40,611 nucleotides of DNA from a bacterium EF100-94H03 bin56 (GCA_002238685.1 MPMV01000039.1:1-40611), one strand, 5' to 3'; positions 8,143 through 17,169 are shown, counted from the stretch's first letter. Made by a program: numbers and translations. Notes: generated by a model from the sequence alone, not told the origin.

Positions 8143-9489
8143 CTAGATTCTTTCTGGAAACTCGTCAGATGCCTTCTGCATGTCCACCAATGACTGGTTT
8201 CGGAGCGCGAGCGTCTCGTGCCACTCCTGCGCTTCCCTATCCTTGAAAAAACTCGCATCAGGAGCAAGTGTCCTAACTGCGCTCTCGATCTCATCCAACG
8301 AAACTCGAAAGAACTCCTTTCGGAGATTCGATGCGTTAATGCGTCGGTCGGAAAACTCCTTGTGTAACGCCGCCTCCAAAGCAGGCGCATCGTCCGAGTA
8401 AATCATTGCATGCGTGTCGAATGCGAAAGGATCACTAGCGTCGCCGAGCTCTCGGACTCGATCGTCAGGATCAAGACGTCGTGTCAAGCCAATCTTCACT
8501 ACGTCGTCGCCGAATGAACCGATGTTAGAAACAATGTAGACGTACCCAGATCGGGTCATCTGAGCCATCGCACGAGCTCGCTTGCTCTCAGCCTGAGCCT
8601 CGGCGAGCTTTGCTTCCAATTCCGCAATGCGGCTACCGTCTACGCCAGCCTGCTTTCTCGCGCTGCTGAGAAGTTCGGCAAACTTTCGTTCTTCTCTCTC
8701 AGCGGCATCCGCGTCCGCCAGCAATTTCTTCTCTTCCCGTTCGGCACGAGCCCGTTCTGCGCGCTCGTCCTTCTCAATCTTGAGGCGTTCCCGGAATTCG
8801 TGTGCTAGGTGCAGTTCGTCGAGCTTCAAGGCAACGTAGTCCTCATGAATCACCAAGTTCATGGAAGTGTTGGTGGTGTCGATCTGTTTGGCGGCATTGA
8901 GAATGCGCCTTTCCATGGCGACCACGTTATTCCATCGCGTATTGGCGATCGCTGCCTCGCACTCGTTGTTGAAGGCCCTCATTGTGAGGCGGGTCTGTCT
9001 ATTGATCATGGTCTGACCCTTTGAGCGACTGCCATCTACCGTCCAGTCGGTGGGACAAGCTGTAGCCGATTTGGAAGAGACCATTGCCTTCTGGCGGCCA
9101 CGCACTTCCTTGATGCTGGCCTTGTACGTGTCGCTATCTCCGAAGTCGAAATGTGGTTCATAAACTCCAAGTTCGGCGAACGCAATGCGTTCGTCATAGA
9201 TTGCAACCTGCTGTTCGAGTTTTCTCAGGGTGGAGCGTTTCTCGGTGTATTGCGCGCGGATGTCATCAGTTTCCTTTCGGGCTTCTTCGGCGGATAACCG
9301 AAGCTGGTCCAGTTCCGACTCGATGGAGATGATAGGAGAGTATTTGCTTTTCAGCTGCTCTATCTCTCGCTCATGGTTCTCAGCGGTCGTCAGGGAGGTC
9401 TTGGCCCTCTTTCTCGCTCTCAACCAAAGTACGAGCAGCACGATTGGCAGAATGAGCCAGATGAGCAAAGCAATGGTGGACGGGGTCAT
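8143..9489 (-). CDS. Membrane-anchored coiled-coil DUF4041 / GIY-YIG (T5orf172-type) protein
   Basis: This encodes 448 residues, with AGGAGG four bases before the ATG. It has an N-terminal membrane segment (IALLIWLILPIVLLVLWL, residues 6-23), then a coiled coil to about residue 95. A DUF4041-like centre (FGDSDTYKASIKEVRGRQKA) precedes a second highly charged coiled coil rich in E, R and K (residues ~225-315). The C-terminal GIY-YIG-type domain starts at GYVYIVSN and continues through VVKIGLTRR and DRVRELGDAS. The same order is seen in DUF4041 proteins of phages and defence regions; the nuclease-like domain may cleave DNA. The gene is visibly richer in A and T than the chromosomal part of the window, consistent with transfer. 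The target and trigger are unknown. Confidence 0.8.
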   Translation of the reverse strand: MTPSTIALLIWLILPIVLLVLWLRARKRAKTSLTTAENHEREIEQLKSKYSPIISIESELDQLRLSAEEARKETDDIRAQYTEKRSTLRKLEQQVAIYDERIAFAELGVYEPHFDFGDSDTYKASIKEVRGRQKAMVSSKSATACPTDWTVDGSRSKGQTMINRQTRLTMRAFNNECEAAIANTRWNNVVAMERRILNAAKQIDTTNTSMNLVIHEDYVALKLDELHLAHEFRERLKIEKDERAERARAEREEKKLLADADAAEREERKFAELLSSARKQAGVDGSRIAELEAKLAEAQAESKRARAMAQMTRSGYVYIVSNIGSFGDDVVKIGLTRRLDPDDRVRELGDASDPFAFDTHAMIYSDDAPALEAALHKEFSDRRINASNLRKEFFRVSLDEIESAVRTLAPDASFFKDREAQEWHETLALRNQSLVDMQKASDEFPERI

Positions 9490-10191
9490 CGAGCCTCCTA
9501 TAGGTGTGAACTCCTACTCCGACGTCCGACCGCCGATTGAGAGTGGGGTCGCCGTCGCGCAATTCGATATCCTCCGACCGACGCGCCTACTTGATCTGAC
9601 AGCGCTCAGTACCGCATGTGAGCATGGAAGCATCGCTGACCCAGATTTTGCATCCCGCACCGAATGTGCCGCGTTCCGTAGGAGTCTAAGAGAACGTATT
9701 TCCAAACCTATAATGCCCGACGATGAGGCGTTCGACTATTTTACAACACAAGCCATAGGGAATCGTCACGTGAATCATCCTTCCATGACTGCGGCTCCGC
9801 ACCTGAGGAAAGAAGAGGCCCGGCTGTTGTTCACAACCACCGCATCCGCAGGCCGCGAGAGCGTGGTCGGGTCTCTGTCTCGCGGAACGTCACGGCCATC
9901 CGTTCCGCCCGCAGCGCAGCATCGCCCCAGGAGCGCGGGCGCTTCAGCGCATGATATGGAGTCCTCGTTCCCTGAACGATCCCCGAATCGGCCTCGGGCG
10001 CGGCCTCCCTCCCCCGGGAATAGACTGCCCTGAGCGTTACCAGGTCAACGGCGGAGGGATAACCGGGTCGGACAGCCTCGACCTGGGGTGTGTCGCCTTC
10101 AATGTAACCTCGCCCGAGGGTCGGATCGCGCACCAGAACCCAGCACATCGCGGTCGAACGGAATCGGACTAGATCGATCCTTAGAGAGGCC
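9490..10191. other. 702-bp stretch with no recognisable gene next to the integrases
   Basis: Several open frames cross this stretch on both strands, but none gives a product I recognise, none has a good ribosome site and their codon use is uneven. It lies between the DUF4041 gene start and the 3' end of the first integrase. It may hold the promoter of the DUF4041 gene, decayed genes or element-end sequences. I found no clear direct or inverted repeat by eye. Confidence 0.3.
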
Positions 10192-11343
10192 TCAGGATCC
10201 CGCGCCCGATGTCATTATCTCTGCCATTGCGATCCCGACACGTTCCGCTGCCTCCTCAACTTCCCGATCGGCGACGTGGGCGTACCGCAGGGTCATCGAA
10301 ACCTTCCGATGTCCGAGCAACCGCGCCACCGTCGGCAACGAAATGCCCCGCATGACGGCGTGGGAGGCAAAATTGTGGCGCAGATCGTGAAGGCGCATAT
10401 CCGCAATCCCGGCCCGCTCGCGAACGAGGTACCAGACCTGGCGAGTTTCTGGCGATGGCTGAGACGGGTCGTGTGGCGACGGAAACACATATGGGCTGTT
10501 GATACGCGGCTGTCGCCCGATGATCTCTCGTGCCCTGCTGTTGAGATAGACCGTTCGCGGACCTGTCTTGCTATCCGCGAGGTCGAGCGTTCGGACACCG
10601 ACTTCCCTCCACTCGAGGGTCCGGATCTCGCCGAGACGGCATCCCGTGCAGGACAGGAGACGGATGATGTCCGCCTGGACGGAACGTGACGGCCTCTCCA
10701 CCACACAGCGATCCAGTTCATCGTGCAGACGGCGGATTTCATCACCGGAGAGGAAACGGTTGAACTTGCGCCCTGGGTTTCGGCGGACACCGCTTGCAGG
10801 ATTGGTCACGACGTGACCATGGACCCTGGCGTGGCTCATGATCTGACGCAGCACGTCGAGCGTACGGTTGGCACCGCCAGGAGCAGTGGCACTGCAGCGG
10901 TCGAACCAGAGGTGGATGGAACGCCGGTCGATCCGGTCGAGTGGCACGCCACCGAATGCCGGCAGGAGTTGACGTTCAAGCCGATAGTCGACACCGCGGC
11001 GGGTGGAAGGCTTCAGGCGCTCGTAGCATTCCGACTTCCAGGCACCCTCTACGAAATCCCGGAACAACGGAACGGTCGAGGCAGGTTCCTGCGGTTCCAA
11101 TCCGCCGGACTGGATGTCGAAGCACCCGGCACGAGCCTCCTCGACAGTCATCAACGTCGCCTGACCGAGTGTGTGGCGCTTCGATGATCCGCCACGGCTG
11201 TCGAGGTGGATGAATGCCCGGTGCCCGGATGGCCGGACACGCACGCCGAGACCTGCGGTCCTTGTGTCCCAGACTGTATATTCCGACCTCTCCGCGCGCA
11301 GACGTGCAATGTTGCGGTCGCTGAGCCGCATTCGTCGGGGCAT
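10192..11343 (-). CDS. Tyrosine recombinase (phage-type integrase) 1
   Basis: This encodes 383 residues with a full catalytic set: arginine in CTGCRLGEIR, lysine in DSKTGPRTV, the H-x-x-R box LHDLRHNFASHAV, the second histidine in LLGHRKVSMT and the nucleophilic tyrosine in LRYAHV. The N-terminus (AGLGVRVRPSGHRAF) resembles the arm-type DNA-binding domain of DUF4102-type integrases, followed by a SAM-like core-binding domain. Such enzymes insert and excise mobile elements at specific sites. It is the downstream member of a pair; its start lies only three bases after the stop of integrase 2, so the two are co-transcribed. No truncation is visible. Which of the two acts on this island cannot be told from sequence. 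Confidence 0.9.
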   Translation of the reverse strand: MPRRMRLSDRNIARLRAERSEYTVWDTRTAGLGVRVRPSGHRAFIHLDSRGGSSKRHTLGQATLMTVEEARAGCFDIQSGGLEPQEPASTVPLFRDFVEGAWKSECYERLKPSTRRGVDYRLERQLLPAFGGVPLDRIDRRSIHLWFDRCSATAPGGANRTLDVLRQIMSHARVHGHVVTNPASGVRRNPGRKFNRFLSGDEIRRLHDELDRCVVERPSRSVQADIIRLLSCTGCRLGEIRTLEWREVGVRTLDLADSKTGPRTVYLNSRAREIIGRQPRINSPYVFPSPHDPSQPSPETRQVWYLVRERAGIADMRLHDLRHNFASHAVMRGISLPTVARLLGHRKVSMTLRYAHVADREVEEAAERVGIAMAEIMTSGAGS

Positions 11344-11346
11344 GGC

Positions 11347-12471
11347 TCAGTCCTCCCCGGCAAGGACGGGCACCAGGGCTTCGGCGGCCTCGTGGACGGT
11401 CGCATCGGCAAGGTGCGTGTATTTGAGGGTGGTCGCCGGATCGTTGTGGCCGAGAAGCCTGCCGATCGTGGGTATCGTCTCGCCATGGGCGAGAGCCACG
11501 GACGCATAGGTGTGACGAAGGTCATGAAGGCGCACATCCTCGATACCCGCTTCGGATCGCACTCTCTGCCAGAAGTCATGAAGCGTCTGTTGCGACAGGT
11601 GGCTGTCCCTGCGAGGGGACGGAAACACCCATGGACCTGACCGTGGCAGGCCATCGAGGATCCGCCGCGCCAACGATGACAACCACACCGTGCGTGGACC
11701 GGTCTTGCTGTCGCGCAAGCAGAGCTTGCCTTCACGGTAGTCCGACCACTTGAGTGTCAGGATCTCGGACCGCCGGCATCCCGTCAGGAGAAGCAGACGC
11801 ACCATCGATGCCTGTAGGGGGTGACTGTCATGATGGGGATCGAGGACCGTGCTCAACCGCCGTATCTCGTCGGGGTTGAGGAACCGTTCCCGGCCACGCC
11901 TGCGATTGCGCCTGATGCCGACGCAGGGATTGGAGCCCTCGGGACGGTAGCCATAAACTTCGGCCTGCCGGAGGATGACCGAGAGCACCGGCGCCGAACG
12001 GTCCGCGGCCACAGGCACTGCATGGAGCGACGCAAACCACTGCCGAACGTCAGAACGCGTGATGTCGGCAATCGCCCTCCCCTCGAACCAGGGCAGGATC
12101 TGGTTCCTGTAATAGCTGAGATTGACCGCGAGCGTGCCCGGCTTCCAGTGCCGCCGGTAACGCAGGAAGACCTCCTCGGCCACGGTCTCGAACGGAACTG
12201 GCTCGACAACCACGGGATCATCGCCGCGCTGCCTCGACGCCAGCAAGGATCTCGCCTTCGAACGGGCGCACTCCAGGGCGATGTCGCCGGCGTCACCGAT
12301 GGCATGCCAGACGCGCTGGCCGCCGGTCTGGAGTTGGAGGAAATAGCGCTTGCCACCCGAAGGCAGGATCCGGACACCGAAGCCCTTGAGTTCCCTGTCG
12401 CGGATGTTACGGGTTGTCTTGCCCGGCTTGAGGTTGTCGACTTGATGTTGCGTGAGACGACTGTTCGCCAT
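11347..12471 (-). CDS. Tyrosine recombinase (phage-type integrase) 2
   Basis: This encodes 374 residues and is clearly related to the neighbouring integrase 1. All catalytic parts are present: LTGCRRSEIL, DSKTGPRTVW, LHDLRHTYAS, LLGHNDPATT and TLKYTH. The N-terminal LKGFGVRILPSGGKRYF is again an arm-binding-domain motif. A purine-rich GGAAGGGAGAG precedes the ATG. The start lies about 130 bp from the point where the dioxygenase gene is cut, the usual placing of an integrase beside its attachment site. It is therefore the better candidate for having formed the right junction of the island (inference). It probably leads a two-gene operon. Confidence 0.9.
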   Translation of the reverse strand: MANSRLTQHQVDNLKPGKTTRNIRDRELKGFGVRILPSGGKRYFLQLQTGGQRVWHAIGDAGDIALECARSKARSLLASRQRGDDPVVVEPVPFETVAEEVFLRYRRHWKPGTLAVNLSYYRNQILPWFEGRAIADITRSDVRQWFASLHAVPVAADRSAPVLSVILRQAEVYGYRPEGSNPCVGIRRNRRRGRERFLNPDEIRRLSTVLDPHHDSHPLQASMVRLLLLTGCRRSEILTLKWSDYREGKLCLRDSKTGPRTVWLSSLARRILDGLPRSGPWVFPSPRRDSHLSQQTLHDFWQRVRSEAGIEDVRLHDLRHTYASVALAHGETIPTIGRLLGHNDPATTLKYTHLADATVHEAAEALVPVLAGED

Positions 12472-12539
12472 GCTTTCTCTCCCTTCCCTGTTGCACTGGG
12501 GGCAGTGAAACGTCTTGTTTCCGTGCCCAGCTATGGAAT

Positions 12540-12610
12540 CGCGAGAGAGAAACGCGTGTATTTTCCGCTAGTTAATTTTTTCGTTCAGCACCGAAGGTGC
12601 GCGTCCGGTG
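12540..12610. other. Probable island right junction / attachment region
   Basis: Similarity of the minus-strand dioxygenase gene ends at the codons for AYTG (near 12604). Downstream of that the frame runs through unrelated codons into an AT-rich stretch (TTAATTTTTTCG) and a stop, before reaching the integrase promoter side. A switch from coding sequence to AT-rich DNA next to an integrase start is typical of an att site. I could not find a matching copy of this sequence at the left edge, so the exact core is not defined. Confidence 0.5.
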
Positions 12611-13167
12611 TAGGCAAGATTCACCGGGTTCACCTGGTTGCGGACGTCGAAATGACGGCCATAGTTGGTCTCCCTCACGTGACCGAAGAGATCGACGACG
12701 CGAAAGAGAGCGCCTGGCACCGCCGGTCCGTTGATCACCCGCGCCACACCATAGCGCCGGACGTGGCCCAGCCAGTCGCGCAGTGCCGTGCCGCCCGTCT
12801 CCAGAGCCCCCAGGTCCGCGGCCGGCACCTCGCCCAGGCGGGGGCCTGTCCACGTGGTGATCGCCGGGTCCGTCCAGCCACATCCGCCGATGCCCGACCG
12901 GTCGTAGGCGTTCCGGGCCAGCCAGGACAGTCCGAAGGCGATCGTCCTCATCTCCGGTGCGAAGTCGACCATGAGCGTGTCGTTGTTGATGGCCGCACGG
13001 GCGATACGGATATCGGACGGGATGGCGCCTGGCGCAATCAGCCGCTGACCGTTGCGGGAGTCACGGGTCTGTGGATCGGCCGCATTGTCGCGCAGCCAGA
13101 TGGCGTGGAAGCGCCCGGACTCCAGGGTCAGGAAAGTTCCTGAGGGATCGACATTGACACCCGTCAC
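12568..13167 (-). pseudogene. Gamma-butyrobetaine hydroxylase-like dioxygenase, N-terminal half only
   Basis: The 199 residues read as the start of a TauD/GBBH-type Fe(II)/2-oxoglutarate dioxygenase. They contain the small N-terminal domain (SGRFHAIWLRDNAAD, NGQRLI) and the start of the catalytic domain (LFGHVRETNYGRHFDVRN, NLAYTG). In relatives the AYT motif is followed within a few residues by the HTD iron-ligand motif; here it is replaced by RAPSVLNEKIN and a stop. The whole catalytic core with all iron and 2-oxoglutarate ligands is missing, and relatives are about 370-400 residues long. The product is surely inactive. The start overlaps the stop of the upstream aminotransferase gene by four bases, so the pair was an operon before the island cut it. 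The family handles carnitine precursors and other betaines. Confidence 0.8.
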
Positions 13168-14462
13168 GGGAGAAGACCGGCATCACGTTCCCGGGCGAGG
13201 CGGCTGATGGCGTCTTCCATTGCGGCGATCGTCCGGGTGATGTCCTCGTCATTGATGGCCGTGGAGACATAGATCTTGGAGTCCGCCTTGAGAACGCCGC
13301 TTTCCCCGAGGAGAGCATTGAATCGTTTCAGCATCGCGGCGTTGCCGGCCAGCATGTCGCGGTGATTGTTGACGGCGCCATGCGTGAAGACAACATCGAA
13401 GAGAGGAGGTTCGCCGACCACCCGGGCATCGATGCCGTTGGCAGCAAGGATTCCCTCGAGGGCCGCCATCAGGCGCCGGCCGGTGTCGAAGAGGCGATCA
13501 AAGGCGCCGGGGCGCGACAGAACATCGAGTGTTGCAAGACCGGCGACGGCAGCCACGGGATTGCCGGAGAGCGTGCCGACCTGCGGCACGAACCGCCCGG
13601 TGCCGGCCCGGTCACTGTCAAAGGCGGCCATGATGTCATCGCGTCCGGCGATGGCGGCGAGCGGGAAGCCACCACCGATCACCTTGCCGAGCGTGCACAG
13701 GTCGGGAACGACGCCGTAGTATTCCTGGGCGCCGCCCATGCCCAGCCGGAATCCCGTCACCACCTCGTCAAACACAAGGAGCACATCGTGTTCTCGTGTC
13801 AGTTCCCGCAAGGCGGCAAGGAAGCCGGGCTGCGGAGGGATCAGCCGCTGCATCGGCTCCAGGAACACCGCGGCGATCTCTGAGCGGTGCTCCCCGAGGA
13901 GGCTCTCCACGGCGCCGGCATCGTTGAACGGCGCCACAAGGATGGTGTCTCTCACCACGTCCGGTATGCCCGCGGAATCGGGAATCGGCCGTGGCGAGTT
14001 GCCGGCGGTCTTCGGCGCGAGGCTCATCAGTCCATAGTCGCTGTAACCGTGGTATCCGCCCTCGAACTTGAGGATTTTCGGACGCCCCGTATGGGCACGG
14101 GCAAGGCGCATGGCAAAGGCGTCGGCCTCGGCGCCGGTGCTCGTGAAACGCACCTTCTCGGCGACCGGCACGGCATCGATGATGGCTTCGGCGAGAGCGA
14201 TGCCTTCGGGATTGCTGGCAAAGAACGTTGTCCCCGTTTCGAGCTGCCTGCGCACGGCGCCTGTGACCTCGGGATGGGCATGCCCGACGATCATGGGGCC
14301 CGATCCGATGAGATAGTCGATGTACTCGCGGCCTTCATCGTCCCACACGCGGCTGCCGCTGCCCCGCGCGATGACGAGATTCCCCGATACATTGCCGAAC
14401 GTGCCGCCGGGAAGAACACGCGAGGCCCTCTGGCGAATGGAGGATTGCGCTCTTTGTGCCAT
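13164..14462 (-). CDS. Class-III PLP aminotransferase, glutamate-1-semialdehyde aminomutase-like
   Basis: This encodes 432 residues when started at MAQRAQSSI (14462); the longer frame to 14543 runs into the divergent promoter region. The PLP lysine is K260 in TLGKVIGGGFPLAA. The cofactor-pocket segments STGAEADAFAMRLARAHTG and VFDEVVTGFRLG are clear. Overall it resembles HemL-type aminomutases, but the setting is catabolic (an operon with a betaine-type dioxygenase). I therefore infer an omega-transaminase or amino-group mutase in amine or carnitine-like breakdown rather than tetrapyrrole synthesis. It is divergent from the PhzF-led operon with about 95 bp between starts. Confidence 0.85.
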   Translation of the reverse strand: MAQRAQSSIRQRASRVLPGGTFGNVSGNLVIARGSGSRVWDDEGREYIDYLIGSGPMIVGHAHPEVTGAVRRQLETGTTFFASNPEGIALAEAIIDAVPVAEKVRFTSTGAEADAFAMRLARAHTGRPKILKFEGGYHGYSDYGLMSLAPKTAGNSPRPIPDSAGIPDVVRDTILVAPFNDAGAVESLLGEHRSEIAAVFLEPMQRLIPPQPGFLAALRELTREHDVLLVFDEVVTGFRLGMGGAQEYYGVVPDLCTLGKVIGGGFPLAAIAGRDDIMAAFDSDRAGTGRFVPQVGTLSGNPVAAVAGLATLDVLSRPGAFDRLFDTGRRLMAALEGILAANGIDARVVGEPPLFDVVFTHGAVNNHRDMLAGNAAMLKRFNALLGESGVLKADSKIYVSTAINDEDITRTIAAMEDAISRLARERDAGLLP

Positions 14463-14557
14463 GCCTGCCACCGCGGTCGTGTCCGACAACAAGGCGCACG
14501 ATATCCGCGAATCCGTGCTACACAAGAGGGAACCCGAGTCCACAATCCACAGTCCAT

Positions 14558-15463
14558 ATGACGTCCCTCCCCCTTGCTCTCTACGACGCCTTCAGCGACA
14601 CCGCCTTCGGGGGCAGCCAGGCGGCTGTTGTCTGCGATACCGGAGTCCTCGATGAGGCCGCCATGACGCGGATCGCCGGCGAACTCGGGTACCCCGCCGT
14701 GTGTTTCGTTGCTACCGCGAACAGGGAACGCGTCGAGGCGCGATTCCGCTCGACCGTCATGGAGCTCCCGATGTGCGGCCATGGCACCATCGCCCTCATG
14801 ACACGCTTGGTCGAGCTGGGGCACGTCACCATGCCTGCGCACGTGGAACTTCATCTTCCCCGCTCCCGGGCGCGTGTCACCGTCTCTGCCGGTCTGGACG
14901 GCAGGCCGCTGGTCATGCTTGAGGTCACCCCGCCCTCGTTCCGCCACGACGACATCGACCGGGATCGGCTCGCCCGTCTCCTGGGTCTCGAGCCGGAGAC
15001 CATCGCAGGGGATCATCCCCTGGAAACCGTCTGTGGCGACTTCGTGCATCTCGTTGTGCCGCTGCCCGGACTCGAATCCATGCAGCGCGTCAGTCCAGAT
15101 TTTCCGGGGCTTGTCGCCCTGTGCCACGACCACGGAATCGAGACCGTGGCGCTTTTCACGACCGAAACCCTGGATCCGGCGTCGACACTCCACGTCCGGG
15201 ACTTCTGTCCCGCCGTGGGAGTGGCCGAGTCCGCTGCCGCGGGGACCACCAACGCCGCCCTTGCCAGCTATCTGGTGCGCCACCGCATCGTGTCGCCGGA
15301 CCCTGACGGGCGTGTCCATGTCAGAGCCGAACAGGGTGTCGAGATCGGCCGGGCAAGCAGGATTGTCTCCCACGCCCGGATCGAGGACGATGCCGTCATC
15401 CATCTCGAGGTCGGTGGCGCGGCCACCAGGACCATCGAGGGTCTGCTCCATCTTCCGCCATGA
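14558..15463 (+). CDS. PhzF-family protein (isomerase-like), lacking the usual catalytic glutamate
   Basis: This encodes 301 residues from the ATG at 14558. The two-lobed PhzF fold is indicated by YDAFSDTAFGGSQAAVV at the N-terminus, MELPMCGHGTIALM near residue 70 and GVAESAAAGTTNAALASYL in the second lobe. In PhzF and relatives a glutamate in an S-E-T/S motif around residue 45 is the key acid/base; here the equivalent stretch reads LGYPAVCFVA with A47. The enzyme may therefore use another residue or only bind ligand. It overlaps the next gene by four bases (ATGA), so it is coupled to the ThDP enzyme. The substrate is unknown; epimerisation or isomerisation of a small acid is the family theme. 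Confidence 0.8.
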   Translation: MTSLPLALYDAFSDTAFGGSQAAVVCDTGVLDEAAMTRIAGELGYPAVCFVATANRERVEARFRSTVMELPMCGHGTIALMTRLVELGHVTMPAHVELHLPRSRARVTVSAGLDGRPLVMLEVTPPSFRHDDIDRDRLARLLGLEPETIAGDHPLETVCGDFVHLVVPLPGLESMQRVSPDFPGLVALCHDHGIETVALFTTETLDPASTLHVRDFCPAVGVAESAAAGTTNAALASYLVRHRIVSPDPDGRVHVRAEQGVEIGRASRIVSHARIEDDAVIHLEVGGAATRTIEGLLHLPP

Positions 15464-17169
15464 CTGACAGCAATCTTTCCGCTTCCAGGGTCTTTGCCGC
15501 CGCATTCGCCCGCCACGGGGTCGATACCATCTTCGGCCAGTCGATTCCCTCGGCCTTCTTTCTGGCCACCCCGGAATTCGGCATCCGGCAAATGACCTAT
15601 CGCACCGAGAACGCCGGTGCCGTGATGGCCGATGCCTACGCCCGGATTTCCCGAAAGGCCGGTGTTGTTGCCGCACAGAACGGACCGGCGGCCACACTGC
15701 TGGTCGCCGGGCTGGCAGAGGCGTTGACGGCATCCTCCCCGGTGGTGGCCCTGGTCCAGGACACTCCGTCCTTGTGGCGGGACCGCAACGCCTTCCAGGA
15801 ACTCGATCATCCCGAACTGTTCAAGGGCTGCGCCAAGTGGGTGCGCAGGATCGAGGACACCCGGCGCATCGACGACTACGTCGACATGGCCTTCCGTCAG
15901 GCGACCGGCGGGCGTCCCGGTCCTGCCGTTCTTCTGGCGCCGGTCAATGTCATGGAAGCGCCCCGGGCGTCGAGTTCCGGGCGCCAGCAGTCTCTCGGCC
16001 GGATGCCCCTGGACCGGCCCGTCGCCAACCGGAATGCGATCGCCCGGGCAGCACGGCTGATTGCCGGCGCCGCGAGGCCGGTCATCTGGGCCGGGGGTGG
16101 TGTGCATCTGTCCGGCGCTGCCGACATCCTCGCCACACTCCAGGAAAAAGCCCATCTTCCGGTGGCCACCACGACCATGGGAAAGGGAGCGGTGGATGAC
16201 GCACACCCCCTCACAATCGGCGTGGTCGGGTATTACATGGGCAAAGGTTCCGCGACACACCGGCTCGCCTCGCTGATCAGCGAGGCGGATGTCGTCGTTG
16301 CCGTCGGCAACCGCACCAACCAGAACGGCACGGATTCCTGGCAGTTGCTGTCGCCCGACACCACGCTCATTCACATCGACATCGATCCCCAGGAAATCGG
16401 CCGCAACTACGAGGCCGTGCGCCTTGTCGGTGATGCCCGCGAGACGCTCGCTGCCCTCGCATGTGACCTGCTCGCCGGCGATCTCGCCCGGAGGGCCCGC
16501 TGCCGACCAGCTCTCGAAGCCCTGATCGCCGACGCACGGCACAGTCATCGCGAGGAGAACGCACCCCTTGCCACATCGGCGGCACGACCGATAAGGCCCG
16601 AACGCCTGATGGCCGACCTCGACCGGCAGTTGTCGGAGGACCACATCCTGGTGGCGGATGCGAGTTATGCCTCGATCTGGCTGTGCAACAACCTTGCCAG
16701 CCGGCGGCCAGGCCAGCGTTTCCTCACGCCGAGGGGCATGGCCGGTCTGGGCTGGGGTCTGCCCATGGCGATTGGCGCCAGGCTGGCCAGGCCCTCCGCA
16801 CCGGTATTCACCCTCGTTGGCGACGGCGGATTCGCCCATGTCTGGGCCGAACTCGAAACGGCACGACGGCTTGGCACCCATGTCGTCATCACCGTGCTCA
16901 ACAACGAAGTCCTCGGCTACCAGAAACACGCCGAGCTTCATCGCTACGACGCACACACCGACGCCGTCGCCTTCACCAGCGTCGATCACGCCGCCATCGC
17001 CGAGGCCACCGGTTGCCGGGGAGTACGAATCACCGATCCCGCGGACTACGGACCGGCCCTGGCAGAAGCCTTCGCCCTGACGGACCGGGTGACAACGGTG
17101 ATCGATGTCCTCACCGAACCCGACGCCTTCCCACCCATCACTGCCTTCGGAGAAGGGCCGCTCACCTGA
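15460..17169 (+). CDS. Thiamine-diphosphate enzyme, acetolactate-synthase-like large subunit
   Basis: This encodes 569 residues with three ThDP-enzyme domains in order. The N-terminal PYR domain has the cofactor-activating glutamate E50 in YRTENAGAVMADAYAR. A central domain follows. The C-terminal PP domain has the GDGG metal/diphosphate motif VGDGGFAHVWAELETA near residue 453 and the closing asparagine in TVLNNEVLGYQKH. It resembles acetolactate synthase-type proteins, but no small regulatory subunit is nearby and the gene sits in a catabolic operon. It more likely decarboxylates or ligates a 2-oxo acid than makes branched-chain amino acids (inference). It is coupled to phzF upstream; the transporter gene starts about 80 bp downstream. 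Confidence 0.85.
   Translation: MTDSNLSASRVFAAAFARHGVDTIFGQSIPSAFFLATPEFGIRQMTYRTENAGAVMADAYARISRKAGVVAAQNGPAATLLVAGLAEALTASSPVVALVQDTPSLWRDRNAFQELDHPELFKGCAKWVRRIEDTRRIDDYVDMAFRQATGGRPGPAVLLAPVNVMEAPRASSSGRQQSLGRMPLDRPVANRNAIARAARLIAGAARPVIWAGGGVHLSGAADILATLQEKAHLPVATTTMGKGAVDDAHPLTIGVVGYYMGKGSATHRLASLISEADVVVAVGNRTNQNGTDSWQLLSPDTTLIHIDIDPQEIGRNYEAVRLVGDARETLAALACDLLAGDLARRARCRPALEALIADARHSHREENAPLATSAARPIRPERLMADLDRQLSEDHILVADASYASIWLCNNLASRRPGQRFLTPRGMAGLGWGLPMAIGARLARPSAPVFTLVGDGGFAHVWAELETARRLGTHVVITVLNNEVLGYQKHAELHRYDAHTDAVAFTSVDHAAIAEATGCRGVRITDPADYGPALAEAFALTDRVTTVIDVLTEPDAFPPITAFGEGPLT

Noticed and set aside
440..12610. Prophage
   Set aside because: Integrases are present, but there are no terminase, portal, capsid, tail or lysis genes.
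11821..13143. A 440-codon plus-strand open frame
   Set aside because: It runs opposite integrase 2 and the dioxygenase fragment and has no family resemblance.
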